A stretch of 64,000 bases of DNA, taken from Planctomycetales bacterium (GTDB taxonomy: Bacteria > Planctomycetota > Planctomycetia > Isosphaerales > Isosphaeraceae). Shown here one piece after another: positions 1-8,896 of the stretch. The notes under the pieces were generated by a model. That model had not been told where the DNA came from and did no database searches. It saw only the letters and a program-made list of their open reading frames with translations. The translations under genes and the position numbers were made by a program. The DNA lies in NCBI GenBank assembly GCA_027452145.1, contig DAIDHB010000333.1, positions 17,449-81,448 of the forward strand. Reading direction: 5' to 3'. Within the stretch, counting starts at the first letter, position 1; each line of letters opens with the position of its first letter.

Positions 1-1924
1 CGCTGGCGTCGTGGACCAGCAAACCCCGCTTGCCGACGAGGAAGTCGGCATGACCGGCCACATCGAGATTGTACACCGGCTGCGACTCCGACGCCTCGAC
101 CGACTTCACGTTGACAACCGCCCCCAGCGCGCGGACGCGGTCGCCCGGCTTGAGGTCGCGGGCGTTGACCCATCCCTTGCCGGCCTTCCAGAACCGGTGG
201 ATGCCGGTGGCGACCAGCGTCTCGCCGTCGAGCACGACCTTCACCGTCGCGGCCATCCGGGTTTGGTGGACCGCCAGCACGGGCTGGAAGTCGATGGAGC
301 CGGTCGTGGTGTCCTGCGACAGCACCCGATCGCCGACGCGGATCGACTCGATCGCGCGGGGGCCGTCGATCGTGTGGACGAGCGTCCCGGCGCCGAAGCA
401 TTCGAGCGACGCCGACCAGCTCGGCGAGTCGACGAACTCGGTGAACGTCGGCTTCGTGGTAGTCGACTTCGATTGATAGGCATATCCCTGCTGGTCGGTC
501 CACCAGGCCTTCCACTTCTCCGGCTCGGCGCCCAGGTTCTTGCCGGTCATCGCGGTGACGATCGGCAGGACGCGGTCGTTGAGCTGGCGGATGTCGGCGT
601 TCATCGCGTCGACGGTGAGGATGTCGTCGGCCAGCCGCTCGCGCAGCACCCGGATGTCCTGGCGGATCGCCTCGATCTGGCGATCGCGTCGCAGGCTCTC
701 CGGCACATTGGTCGACGCGATCGCCCCCGCCAGCAGGTCGCCGTTGGAGTCGCGGATCGAGCCGGCGCCCTGGCCGAAAGTCGTCCGCGCCGTGGCCTGC
801 GCGACCTGGCGGAAGAACACGATGTTTGTGTCGAGCGGGGTGCCGTTGCGGGTCGTGGCCATCGGCGAGAAGGACTCGGCCGGGATCGTGGCCAGGTCCG
901 TTGATCGGAGGCGGTAGACGCGCCGGACGTTGAACGTCTCGCCCTCGACGAGCAGCTCGCCGGCGGTGCCCGGCTGATCGCCCTTGCGGATCGTGTACGT
1001 GAACGGTTTGCGGATCAGGCTGATGAGCCGGTCGGCGACGTCGCGGGGGTCGCGGCGGATCAGGGTCTCGACCGCGCGGGCGCGGACGGTTCCCTCCGGC
1101 AGCAGGATCGCCAGGGTCGCCAGCGCCATCGAGGCGGGCGGTCCGTCGATCTGGCCGAGCATCCGCACGGCCGCGGCCTGGAGCTTCGGATTGCCCCTGG
1201 CGACGAAGATGGACCAGATCATCGGCACCGCGCGGGGATCGTCGACTCCGTCCATCGCCCGCTCGGTCCGCAGCCGACGCGCGGCGTCCTTCGAGGTCAG
1301 GCCCTCGCGCAGCTTCTCCATCCGGGTCTTCCACCGACGATCGGCGAGCCGCTGGCGGTCGGCCTCGAGTCTCGCCGACGCCGCCTCCTCGGGCCGGACC
1401 CATCGCCCCGAGACCCGCCTGTACCCGAGCTGCTTCCAGGCCTTTTCGTTGGACGGGTCCAGCCGGACGACGACGTGGTAGTGCGCGACGGCCTGCGCCT
1501 TCAGCCCATTCTCCCGGCACCAGGCGGCGAGCTTCATCTGGGCCTCGGGTTGATCGGGCGTGCGGGCCCGGCGATCGAGGTACTCATCGACCCGCTTGCG
1601 ATACTCGGGATCCTCCTGCATCTTCCGGCCGGCCTCGTCGGGGCTGGTCCATTTGCCCTTGTAGGCGACGAGTCCCATCAGGCTTCTCGCCAGCGCATTG
1701 GACGGGTCGTGGAGCACGGCCAGCGCCAGGTGCTTCATCCGCTCGGCGTCCATCCCGTGCTCCTCGCACCAGAGCGCCAGCCGCAGGTGGGCCCCGGCAT
1801 CCCGCCCGGCCTCGCGGCGCGCCTGCTCGTAAGCAGCGCGGTTCGTTTCAGGACCGGCGGGCTTCCCGTCGTCGCCCGGTGCCACTCCCAGCAAGGCGCA
1901 ACAGATCAAGAGGCTGCCCATCAT
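1..1924 (-). CDS. Secreted repeat protein with C-terminal polymorphic-toxin-type HINT domain (3' end off window)
   Basis: The reading frame is open from the ATG at 1924 to the left edge, so the C-terminus is missing; at least 641 residues are visible. A GGAGGT lies about 6 nt before the ATG, and the N-terminus (MMGSLLICCALLGVAPG) looks like a short signal peptide. Residues about 30-190 contain TPR-like segments (ALWCEEHG, AAWCRENGLKAQAVAHY, LDPSNEKAWKQLG) and residues about 190-290 look like HEAT-type helices. A HINT domain starts at Cys509 (CFGAGTLVHT), continues through IRVGDRVLSQD, ATGIHRFWKAGKGW and LKPGDRV, and ends near FLVGKRGLLVHD at the edge. In polymorphic toxins this domain precedes, and may release, a C-terminal effector; here the usual final Asn is Asp. 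What follows lies outside the window, so toxin function is inference only. Confidence 0.85.
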   Translation of the reverse strand, partial: MMGSLLICCALLGVAPGDDGKPAGPETNRAAYEQARREAGRDAGAHLRLALWCEEHGMDAERMKHLALAVLHDPSNALARSLMGLVAYKGKWTSPDEAGRKMQEDPEYRKRVDEYLDRRARTPDQPEAQMKLAAWCRENGLKAQAVAHYHVVVRLDPSNEKAWKQLGYRRVSGRWVRPEEAASARLEADRQRLADRRWKTRMEKLREGLTSKDAARRLRTERAMDGVDDPRAVPMIWSIFVARGNPKLQAAAVRMLGQIDGPPASMALATLAILLPEGTVRARAVETLIRRDPRDVADRLISLIRKPFTYTIRKGDQPGTAGELLVEGETFNVRRVYRLRSTDLATIPAESFSPMATTRNGTPLDTNIVFFRQVAQATARTTFGQGAGSIRDSNGDLLAGAIASTNVPESLRRDRQIEAIRQDIRVLRERLADDILTVDAMNADIRQLNDRVLPIVTAMTGKNLGAEPEKWKAWWTDQQGYAYQSKSTTTKPTFTEFVDSPSWSASLECFGAGTLVHTIDGPRAIESIRVGDRVLSQDTTTGSIDFQPVLAVHQTRMAATVKVVLDGETLVATGIHRFWKAGKGWVNARDLKPGDRVRALGAVVNVKSVEASESQPVYNLDVAGHADFLVGKRGLLVHDAS

Positions 1925-2377
1925 CTCGCCACCTCCGGAAGATGCCCGCGAAATGCAGTCCCGCGGCAGGCGGCCGCGGCATCGGGATATGTGGCACCGG
2001 CGACCGCGAATGGGTCTCGGCCGCAGAGTCCTTCGTGGATCTTAAGCACCTCGTCAAGGGGGCCGCAACCGAAAACCGCCCGTCCTGGCCCGAGCCCCGG
2101 TTCGCGTCGCCTCCAGCCTGTTCGGATACCCCGGACGCCTCTTTTGAACGATTTCGGGGATAGTCTTGCCAAGCTTTTGGATGGCAATGGGTTAGGGACG
2201 GGATCGTATGACATTAGACTGCACGGTGAGATCCGAAGATTCGTAAGGGCGATGATCCGTATCGAATCCGGGGCGGTCCGCGGTTACATTCGTCCTGCGG
2301 CTCGAATCGCGGGGGAATTCGCTGCGACCGTTCGACGGTGGGAGGGGGACAACAGGCGGCACGGGGGCCGAGGGACG
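1925..2377. other. Divergent intergenic region
   Basis: This 453-base space separates the start of the minus-strand HINT protein from the plus-strand TPR/CRTAC1 gene and must hold both promoters. A plus-strand frame stays open across part of it, but it has no ribosome binding site and an unconvincing composition, so I read it as non-coding. No clear promoter, terminator or RNA was recognised. Confidence 0.5.
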
Positions 2378-5300
2378 ATGGTTGGTCGATGGCGGATTCG
2401 GCTGATGCTGGCGCTGGGAGCCCTCCCGTTCCTGTGGTTCCTCTGGGCTGGTGTCCGCGACAGGACAATCCGGGGGGAGGTCGAGCACGCGCGGGCCGAG
2501 ATGGCCGCAGGCGACGTTGGCGCCGCGCGCGGCCGGTTGGTGACGCTGTCGCGGGAGCACCCGGGCGCGCTGGGCGGGACGGTGGACTACCTGCTGGCGA
2601 TCTGCGAGGCCCGGGGGGGCCGTCCCGACGAGGCCCTGGCGCGGTTCGCCCGGCTGCCCGCCGGGTATGCCTTCACGCCCGAGGGCGCCTGGGCCGAGGC
2701 GCGATGCCTGCTCGATCGCGGCCGCATCCGCCGGGCCGAGGAGCGGCTGGAGCGCTCGCTCCGGGGCGGAGGGGCCGACCTCGAGCCGGTCGTCTCGCTG
2801 CTGATTCACGTCTACGAGATTCAGGCCCGGTTCGACGACGTGCGGCAGTTGCTGCGCCGTCGCGTGCAGGTGGAAACCGGCGAGAGGAAGCTCGTCCGGC
2901 TGAGAGAAGTCGAGGACCTTGGGATGGGCCGCCATCCTTACGACAGCCTGCTCACCGGGCTGGAGCAATACGGCCTTCGCGCGCCCGATGAGGATCGAGT
3001 CTGGCTCGGCCGCGCGCGGCTGGCGACCGCCGACGGCCGATGGGATGAGGCGTACGGCTGGTTGAGGCGATGCGCGGCGTCGAACCCCGATGCGCCGGTC
3101 TGGAGGGCCTGGCTCGATTGGGCTCGTGGCGCGGACCGACCGGAGGAGGCGGCCCGGGCCCTCGACCATCTGCGCGACGGCGACCTCGAGCCCGGCGAGC
3201 GTCTCGCCGCGTGCGCCTGGCTGGCCGGCCGGCGCGGCGATCGGAAAGCCTGCCGCGAGGCGATCGAGCGCTGGCTCCGCGTCGATCCGAACTCGCCGGT
3301 GGCGCTCGAGCAGATGGCGGAGCTTTGTCGGGAAGCGGGCGAGACGGCGGCCGCGGCCGCGTTCCGCCGCCGCAGAGCCGAGGTCGTCCGAGCGATCGCG
3401 AGGTATCGGGGCCTTCTCCGGTCGGGCCGGCCGATCGATTCGGATGCCGAGCGCCTCGAGTTGGCCCGGGCGGCCGAGGCGGCCGGCTCACACTCCGAGG
3501 CCCGAGCGATCTATGGTGTGATCCTCCAGTCCGATCCCGCCAGCCGGCCGGCCCGCGAGGGCTGCGAGCGGCTGCACCGCGCCGATGCCGAGCTTGTCAT
3601 GGCCGCCGCGGCCCTTCACGACCGACTGAGATCGGCGGGCGGATTTGCCCCCTCCGCGACGACCGCCTGCGCCGCGTCAGAGCCGGCGATCGTCCCCACT
3701 TTCGTCGACGACGCCGAATCGACCGGCCTGCACTTCACCTACGAGAACGGCGCCACGCCGATGCGACAGCTCCCGGAGGTCTCCGGCGGCGGCGTGGCGA
3801 CCCTCGACTACGACGGCGACGGCTGGTTCGATGTGTACTGCGTCCAGGGCGGGGCCTTCCCGCCGCGGGTCGATCGCCTGCCGCCCGGCGATCGCCTGTT
3901 CCGCAACGCGGGCGGCGGCCGGTTTGTGGATGCCACCGAGTCGTCCGGGATCGCTGCGATGCCCCGCGGCTACGGCCACGGCGTGACGGTCGGCGACTAC
4001 GACGGCGACGGCGATCCCGACCTTTTCATCACTCGGTGGAGAGGCTATGCCCTCTATCGCAACAATGGCGACGGGACATTCTGCGACTCGACCGTGGCGG
4101 CCGGCCTCGGCGGCGATCGCGGGTGGCCGACGTCCGCGGCGATGGCCGACCTGGACGGCGACGGAGACCTCGACCTCTACGTCGCCCACTACGTCGCCTG
4201 GGATGCCGAGCATCCCCACCTCCGCAACGACCCCAAGACCGGCGCCTACATCACGTGCGACCCCCGCGAGGCCGGGTCGGAACCGGATCGGCTCTATCGC
4301 AACGACGGCGGCCGCTTCGTCGACGTCACGGCCGAGGCGGGCATCGTGGACCCGGACGGCCGCGGGCTGGGCGTGGTCGCCGCCGATCTTGACGGCGATG
4401 GGCGCCTCGACCTCTTCGTGGCCAATGACCTGTCGGCCAACTACCTGTTCCGCAACCTCGGCGGGATGCGGTTCGAGGAGGTCGGGCACCTCGCCGGGGT
4501 GGCGAGCGCCGCCGACGGCGGCTACAAGGCCGGCAGGGGCATCGCGGCGGGCGACCTCGACGGCGACGGCCGGATCGACCTGGCAGTCACCAACTTCTTC
4601 GGTGAGTCGACGACCTTCTACCGCAACCTCGGCGACGGGCTGTTCGCGGACCAGACCCTTGCCGTTGGCCTCGCAGGGCCCTCCCGGGAGCTGCTGGGTT
4701 TCGGCATCGCCTTCCTTGACGCCAACGACGACGGCTGGCTCGACCTGGCGTCGGCCAACGGCCACGTCAATGACCTCCGGCCTGGTTATCGGTATCAGAT
4801 GCCGGCCCAACTGCTGATCGGCGGGCCCGGCGGGCGGCTGACCGATGTCTCGACACGGGCCGGCGCGCCGTGGCGGGTCCCGCGGATGGGGCGGGGACTG
4901 GCCGTCGGCGACCTCGACAACGACGGGCGTCTCGACGTGCTCATCCAGGCGCACAACCAGCCCCTGGCCTATCTGCACAACCGGACCGGAGGTCATCGGT
5001 CCCTCACCCTCCTGCTGGAAGGCCGCAGCCCCAATCGCGATGCGATCGGCGCGAGGGTCGCGGTGGTCGCCGGCGGCCGAAGACGCGTCGCGTGGCGCTG
5101 CGGCGGCGGGAGCTTCCAGTCGGCGTCCGACCCGCGGATCCACATCGGACTCGGCCGCGCCGAGCGGATCGAGTCCCTGGAGATTACCTGGCCGTCGGGC
5201 CGGTTGGATCGGTTCCTGAACCTGGGTGCCGGAGCCGCCTATCGGGTCCGCGAGGGCGCGGCCGCCGCCGAGCCACTGCGACGGTGCTTCGCCGATAGTT

Positions 5301-5386
5301 CCGCTGGACAAGGGATGTCGTCCTCGTCGATAATCGACCACGAGGATGGGACTCGAACTCGGCCCGGCGGCTCGGTCGGGCGATGA
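2378..5386 (+). CDS. TPR plus CRTAC1 (FG-GAP/ASPIC-UnbV) protein
   Basis: A 1002-residue exported or membrane-anchored protein. I chose the ATG at 2378 because AGGGA precedes it and it opens directly onto a hydrophobic helix (LMLALGALPFLWFLWAGV, about residues 10-27). Residues about 30-420 are TPR-like. From about 477 to 850 there are seven DxDxDG-type calcium-binding FG-GAP repeats (for example DYDGDGWFDVY, DLDGDGRIDLA, DLDNDGRLDVL), which should form a beta-propeller. The last about 110 residues (from NRTGGHRSLTL through LEITWPSGR) are an ASPIC/UnbV domain. This architecture is common in planctomycetes and thought to act outside the cytoplasm; its substrate is unknown. An in-frame open stretch reaches back to 1475 but looks non-coding. 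Confidence 0.9.
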   Translation: MVGRWRIRLMLALGALPFLWFLWAGVRDRTIRGEVEHARAEMAAGDVGAARGRLVTLSREHPGALGGTVDYLLAICEARGGRPDEALARFARLPAGYAFTPEGAWAEARCLLDRGRIRRAEERLERSLRGGGADLEPVVSLLIHVYEIQARFDDVRQLLRRRVQVETGERKLVRLREVEDLGMGRHPYDSLLTGLEQYGLRAPDEDRVWLGRARLATADGRWDEAYGWLRRCAASNPDAPVWRAWLDWARGADRPEEAARALDHLRDGDLEPGERLAACAWLAGRRGDRKACREAIERWLRVDPNSPVALEQMAELCREAGETAAAAAFRRRRAEVVRAIARYRGLLRSGRPIDSDAERLELARAAEAAGSHSEARAIYGVILQSDPASRPAREGCERLHRADAELVMAAAALHDRLRSAGGFAPSATTACAASEPAIVPTFVDDAESTGLHFTYENGATPMRQLPEVSGGGVATLDYDGDGWFDVYCVQGGAFPPRVDRLPPGDRLFRNAGGGRFVDATESSGIAAMPRGYGHGVTVGDYDGDGDPDLFITRWRGYALYRNNGDGTFCDSTVAAGLGGDRGWPTSAAMADLDGDGDLDLYVAHYVAWDAEHPHLRNDPKTGAYITCDPREAGSEPDRLYRNDGGRFVDVTAEAGIVDPDGRGLGVVAADLDGDGRLDLFVANDLSANYLFRNLGGMRFEEVGHLAGVASAADGGYKAGRGIAAGDLDGDGRIDLAVTNFFGESTTFYRNLGDGLFADQTLAVGLAGPSRELLGFGIAFLDANDDGWLDLASANGHVNDLRPGYRYQMPAQLLIGGPGGRLTDVSTRAGAPWRVPRMGRGLAVGDLDNDGRLDVLIQAHNQPLAYLHNRTGGHRSLTLLLEGRSPNRDAIGARVAVVAGGRRRVAWRCGGGSFQSASDPRIHIGLGRAERIESLEITWPSGRLDRFLNLGAGAAYRVREGAAAAEPLRRCFADSSAGQGMSSSSIIDHEDGTRTRPGGSVGR

Positions 5387-5523
5387 CGTATCGCAGTCGT
5401 GCCCATCGCCATCGCAGTCTGTCTCCATCGGGATACCGCGGCGATCCAGCTTCGGCCCCGTTCGCGGCAAACGAGACCGGGCCATCCCCTTCAGGCCCCC
5501 GCTTCCTCAGCAGAGATTTCGAT

Positions 5524-6468
5524 ATGCTCCTGTTCGGGATTTACGTCCTCTCGGAAGATCCCCTGGTTATCTCGTTGCCGGACATCGGCGTGCCGATTTA
5601 CTCGCCCTTGATACCGGAGCGGCTCCGCCCGCATTACCTCGTGTTCCCGACATGGACCAAGGAACCATTCCCCGAGGTGCTAAAGGCCGCGTGGCAGATG
5701 CGGAAAGTGCGGAAGAGCCATATGACCTGGATGTGCTCGACTCCCAAGGAGGCCCGGCGCCTGTCGCTCGTCGGATTTCGGACGGTCTGGTGCCACCAGA
5801 ATCTCTATTGCAACGATTCCATATACAAAATCCTGCCGTGCGAGAAGAAGTACGACGCCGTCTATACTGCGGTCATCGAGCCCTACAAGCGGCCCCAACT
5901 CGCAGCGAAGATCCGATCGTTGCGCTTCGTCACCCGGACGCCCGAGGCCCGCGGCAAGCTGGATGCGCTCGGCCTCTCTCATGCCGATTGCAACCAGAAA
6001 GCCCTTGGCCAGAAGGGAGTCTGCGAGGCGATCAATGAGGGCCGTTGCGGACTCGCACTATCGGCGGTCGAGGGCGGGATGCTCGCGTTCACGGAGTATC
6101 TGCTTTGTGGACTCCCTGTGGTCAGCACGCCATCCATCGGCGGCCGTCACGTCTTCATGGACGAGGTAAACACTCGTATCGTGCGTCCGGACGCCGATGA
6201 GGTCGCCGAGGCCGTCCGCCGTTTCGTGGAGGAGCCGGTCGATCCTCGGGCCCTGCGAACTGGGGTGATCCGGCGCTTGCGGGAGTTCCGCACGACACTC
6301 GCCGACACGGTCGCGGCGATCTCCGGCGAGCGGCCCTTCGATCCCGAGACCGCCGACGGGAGCTGGTTCATGAGCCGGTTCGTCCCGAGATGGTCGATCC
6401 AGGAACTGATGAGTAGTCACTCGGGCTCGCGATTCGAGCGGTCGGACCTGGTGGGTCATTCCGTCTGA
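5524..6468 (+). CDS. Glycosyltransferase-like protein
   Basis: A 314-residue cytoplasmic protein with no signal peptide. The C-terminal half resembles the nucleotide-sugar-binding lobe of GT-B glycosyltransferases: a Gly/Glu-rich stretch (LSAVEGGMLAFTEYLLCG) leads into LPVVSTPSIGG and a region like VRPDADEVAEAVRRF. The frame could start at an ATG at 5383 that overlaps the upstream stop as ATGA. The first 47 residues from there are low-complexity and unlike a folded domain, so MLLFGIYVLSEDP at 5524 is preferred. G+C is visibly lower than in the neighbours, which could mean transfer. The acceptor and donor cannot be read from the sequence. Confidence 0.65.
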   Translation: MLLFGIYVLSEDPLVISLPDIGVPIYSPLIPERLRPHYLVFPTWTKEPFPEVLKAAWQMRKVRKSHMTWMCSTPKEARRLSLVGFRTVWCHQNLYCNDSIYKILPCEKKYDAVYTAVIEPYKRPQLAAKIRSLRFVTRTPEARGKLDALGLSHADCNQKALGQKGVCEAINEGRCGLALSAVEGGMLAFTEYLLCGLPVVSTPSIGGRHVFMDEVNTRIVRPDADEVAEAVRRFVEEPVDPRALRTGVIRRLREFRTTLADTVAAISGERPFDPETADGSWFMSRFVPRWSIQELMSSHSGSRFERSDLVGHSV

Positions 6469-6886
6469 TACACGATCCCGCTAATGCGGTCTGGTTCCTG
6501 AGTGGGCGAGGCTCCGTCCGAACCCCGCCCCGCGGCTCGGACGAAACCTCGCCCTCCCGAACCGACCGGAAACCGTCAGCGGGTCCGAGAGTGAGAGCTT
6601 ATCCCGGACTGGCGGTTGGATGGTGTCCGGTGGTCAATGCCCATCGGTCGAGGCCGGGATCGGTGGGCAATGCCCGCCCTGCATGGCAGCCTCGGAGCCT
6701 TCCGGGACAGATTCAGAGTCGCACGGGTGAACTGCGCCGAGTTCGCTGGGCGTGGGGCCGCCGGCTGGGAGGGCCCCGCGTAAAGCGGGACCGGACATCC
6801 CGCGACGCGGCCGCGTCTCCCTGCTCGCAGCGCTCCCAGGGCGCAAACCGCGACACCGGCCAGGGATCGAATCCGGCCGCCGGACG
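6469..6886. other. Intergenic region between convergent genes
   Basis: This 418-base space lies between two genes that converge on it. It holds the palindrome listed at 6504-6557 and a second, looser inverted repeat around 6610-6690 built on GTCAATGCCCATCGG and GGGCAATGCCCGCC. No gene is supported here. Confidence 0.5.
6504..6557. repeat. GCGAGGCTCC-family palindrome
   Basis: An imperfect inverted repeat with arms GGGCGAGGCTCCGTCCGA and TCGGACGAAACCTCGCCC around a GC-rich loop. It belongs to the same family as the copies at 23458-23617 and 29561-29640. Lying 3' of a plus-strand gene and facing a convergent gene, it could act as a bidirectional terminator, but it has no T-run. Confidence 0.7.
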
Positions 6887-7945
6887 TCACCATGGACAAT
6901 GCCGGCAGCCGTTGCCACAGCAGTACCCGCGCTCCCTGAGGAAACCGGCGGTGAACACGGTGTAGCCGGTGTCGGGGTCGACATAAGTCGGTCGGTGACG
7001 CTCGCAGGCGACGGCGTGCCGCTGTCGAGCCGCCTCACTCACCTTGTGACGCGCGTAGCTCGTCCATGCCTTGCCGCGCTGGCCGGCCGGATAGCCGTGC
7101 AGGATCTCAGCCAGGATCTCCACCGTCTCGACGATTGTCGTCCCCGAGCGGTTGAAATAGCGATTGCCGTCGGCCAGGACGACCTTGCCCTCCGTCACCG
7201 CGCGCAGCTCGTCCCAGCCCGGCAGCGCCTCCAGTGTCGCCACCTCTCGCCGGGTGCGCGCCAGGTCGAATCCGCAGGGCGCGACGATCAGCCACTCGGG
7301 GGCGACGTCGCGCACTCGTTGCCAGTCGATCGCGGAGGAGTGCATCCCCGGTTCGCCGAGCGATAACTGTCCGCCCGCCGCTTCGACCAGCTCAGGCCCC
7401 CAGTTACCCATCGCGAAGATCGGGTCGGTCCACTCGAGCATGACGATGCTGGGCCGTCGGCGGTGCGCGACTGCCTGACGAACGGTATCGATCCGGCGTC
7501 CGATGGAGTCGACCAGACCGTCGGCTTCTCGATCGAGCCCCAGCGCGCCGCCGATGGCCCGGATGCCTTCGTAGATGCCGCCGATGCTCCCGGCGCGCAG
7601 GGCGACCACCTGCCCGGCCCGGACGCAGCCCGCCCGCTCGACATCGGCCGGAGTGACGGCACAGACCTCGCAATGCTCCTGGGAGATCAGCAGGTCGGGT
7701 GCCAGCGAATCGATGAGCGCGGTGTCGACGTGGTAGAGCGGCTCGCCGGCTTTCAGGCGGCGGCGGACCTCGGCGTCGATCCGTCCGCTCGGCATGTTCA
7801 CGTCGAAGGCCGGGGCGGTGCAGGCCGGCAGCGCGGCGACCCACGGCGGGTTGTCGCATTCATGAGACCGGCCGACCAGCCGGTCGCCGGCCCCGAGCGC
7901 ACAGACGATCTCGGTGCCGCTGGCCAGGAGCGAGACGATCCGCAT
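6887..7945 (-). CDS. BtuF-like corrinoid-binding protein fused to DUF5522
   Basis: A 352-residue protein. GGAGGACCC directly precedes the ATG at 7945. Residues 1 to about 290 match the periplasmic-binding-protein fold of the BtuF/FepB type: RIVSLLASGTEIVCALGAG at the N-terminus, then DLLISQEHCEVC, WTDPIFAMGNW and AGGQLSLG. There is no signal peptide, so it may work in the cytoplasm. The last about 45 residues (TYVDPDTGYTVFTAGFL, then ERGYCCGNGCRHCPW) are a Cys-rich DUF5522 motif, normally a small stand-alone protein. It lies downstream of a riboswitch-led DUF71 and DUF6580 pair on the same strand, which supports a role in handling cobalamin or its precursors. A 340-base repeat-bearing gap separates it from those genes, so it may also have its own promoter. 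Confidence 0.85.
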   Translation of the reverse strand: MRIVSLLASGTEIVCALGAGDRLVGRSHECDNPPWVAALPACTAPAFDVNMPSGRIDAEVRRRLKAGEPLYHVDTALIDSLAPDLLISQEHCEVCAVTPADVERAGCVRAGQVVALRAGSIGGIYEGIRAIGGALGLDREADGLVDSIGRRIDTVRQAVAHRRRPSIVMLEWTDPIFAMGNWGPELVEAAGGQLSLGEPGMHSSAIDWQRVRDVAPEWLIVAPCGFDLARTRREVATLEALPGWDELRAVTEGKVVLADGNRYFNRSGTTIVETVEILAEILHGYPAGQRGKAWTSYARHKVSEAARQRHAVACERHRPTYVDPDTGYTVFTAGFLRERGYCCGNGCRHCPW

Positions 7946-8020
7946 GGGTCCTCCGGACGTGGCTTGACGGCAATCTGTTCGATGATTCCGGCGCCGCGGG
8001 ACGATTGCTTTGGAGATTCG

Positions 8021-8172
8021 CCTTGTTTTTTCGAAGGGTGAGCGGGGACCCTCAAAGATCCCCCTTGTTTTTTCGAAGAGTATTGACGATTCCCACTTCT
8101 GCGCGCGGAGATCTTCGAAGGCGCCCCCCGAAAATCGAAGATGCCCCCGTCTGCGCGCGGGCATCTTCGAAG
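8021..8172. repeat. Spaced TTCGAAG direct-repeat array
   Basis: Two near-identical pairs: CCTTGTTTTTTCGAAG at 8021-8036 and 8063-8078, and TCTGCGCGCGGAGATCTTCG-type units at 8098-8120 and 8150-8172. The shared core TTCGAAG recurs at 8030, 8072, 8114 and 8166, at spacings of 42, 42 and 52 bases. The array lies just upstream of the BtuF-like gene. It may be operator-like or a dispersed genomic repeat. Confidence 0.75.
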
Positions 8173-8285
8173 CTGCTGCGTGGCCGGCATCAGATCGGAT
8201 TCCTTCACTCAGGTGGTCCGCGGGCGTCCGATGGTATTCATCGCCCCGACGGAACCCGGCCGCTCAACGCTGGACCGCCCCGGCT

Positions 8286-8837
8286 TCAGGCGGGGACGGC
8301 GGCGGTCCGCTCGCGCATCCAGGTCACCCGGCTCTCGAGCAGCGCCAGCCCGCCGAACAGGACGGCGCTGTAGGCGAGGTCGCCGATGAGCGTGTAGCCG
8401 AAGAACGGGATTCCGTCGGCATAGGTCTGCATCAAGCTGGTCGTTGAGTGGGTGCCGGGGTGGCCGCCGACCCAGACGGCGAAGTTCGTAACCAGGAAGA
8501 AGAACACGGCGCCCGCCAGAGCCCCGCCGCCGACCTGCCAGGCCGACCGGCGATCAGAGACCCAGCGCCCTATGGCGGAATACGCCAGGATGCACCCGTA
8601 GACAACCGGCTGGATTGTCACAAGCGTCCACATCCCATAGACCGTCAAGCCCAGCACCACGTCGCTGAGTAGCATCGCCGCCAGCGGGAGCAGGAAAGCC
8701 AGCCTCCGATCGGCGAGGCACGCTCCGCCAAAAAGCGCCATGGCGCCGATGGGGGTCAGGTTCGGGTAGTGGGGAATCAGCCGGGCCATCGCCGCCGTCA
8801 GGACCACTCCCGCCAGCACAATCGTTCGTTTGCTCAT
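8286..8837 (-). CDS. DUF6580-like small membrane protein, candidate corrinoid uptake component
   Basis: A 183-residue, strongly hydrophobic protein with about five membrane spans (TIVLAGVVLTAAMARLIP, LAFLLPLAAMLLSDVVLGL, a VYGCILAYSAIG helix, GGGALAGAVFFFLVTNFAVW and GDLAYSAVLFGGLALLES). The start at 8837 is the first Met leading into the first span; the ribosome binding site is weak. Size and topology resemble DUF6580 proteins and, more loosely, ECF-transporter S components. It follows the riboswitch-controlled DUF71 gene by 59 bases and probably shares its transcript. Uptake of cobalamin or a precursor is inferred from context only. Confidence 0.75.
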   Translation of the reverse strand: MSKRTIVLAGVVLTAAMARLIPHYPNLTPIGAMALFGGACLADRRLAFLLPLAAMLLSDVVLGLTVYGMWTLVTIQPVVYGCILAYSAIGRWVSDRRSAWQVGGGALAGAVFFFLVTNFAVWVGGHPGTHSTTSLMQTYADGIPFFGYTLIGDLAYSAVLFGGLALLESRVTWMRERTAAVPA

Positions 8838-8896
8838 TCCAGGATCGCCTTTCCACCGTTCATCAATAAAGAGAGGCCGGGTCGACCGGCCGGGAT

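Noticed and set aside
11..904. Open plus-strand frame of 297 codons
   Set aside because: It is the shadow of the minus-strand HINT gene, whose protein has clear domain motifs; the plus-strand product is Arg/Val/Asp-rich without motifs.
1475..2377. Upstream extension of the CRTAC1 frame
   Set aside because: It overlaps the HINT gene on the other strand and lacks protein-like content; the ATG at 2378 has a ribosome binding site and opens a membrane helix.
8021..8172. Second cobalamin riboswitch in front of the BtuF-like gene
   Set aside because: None of the conserved aptamer segments (CACTG, GGGAAGG, GAAGCCAG-type) is present in this gap.
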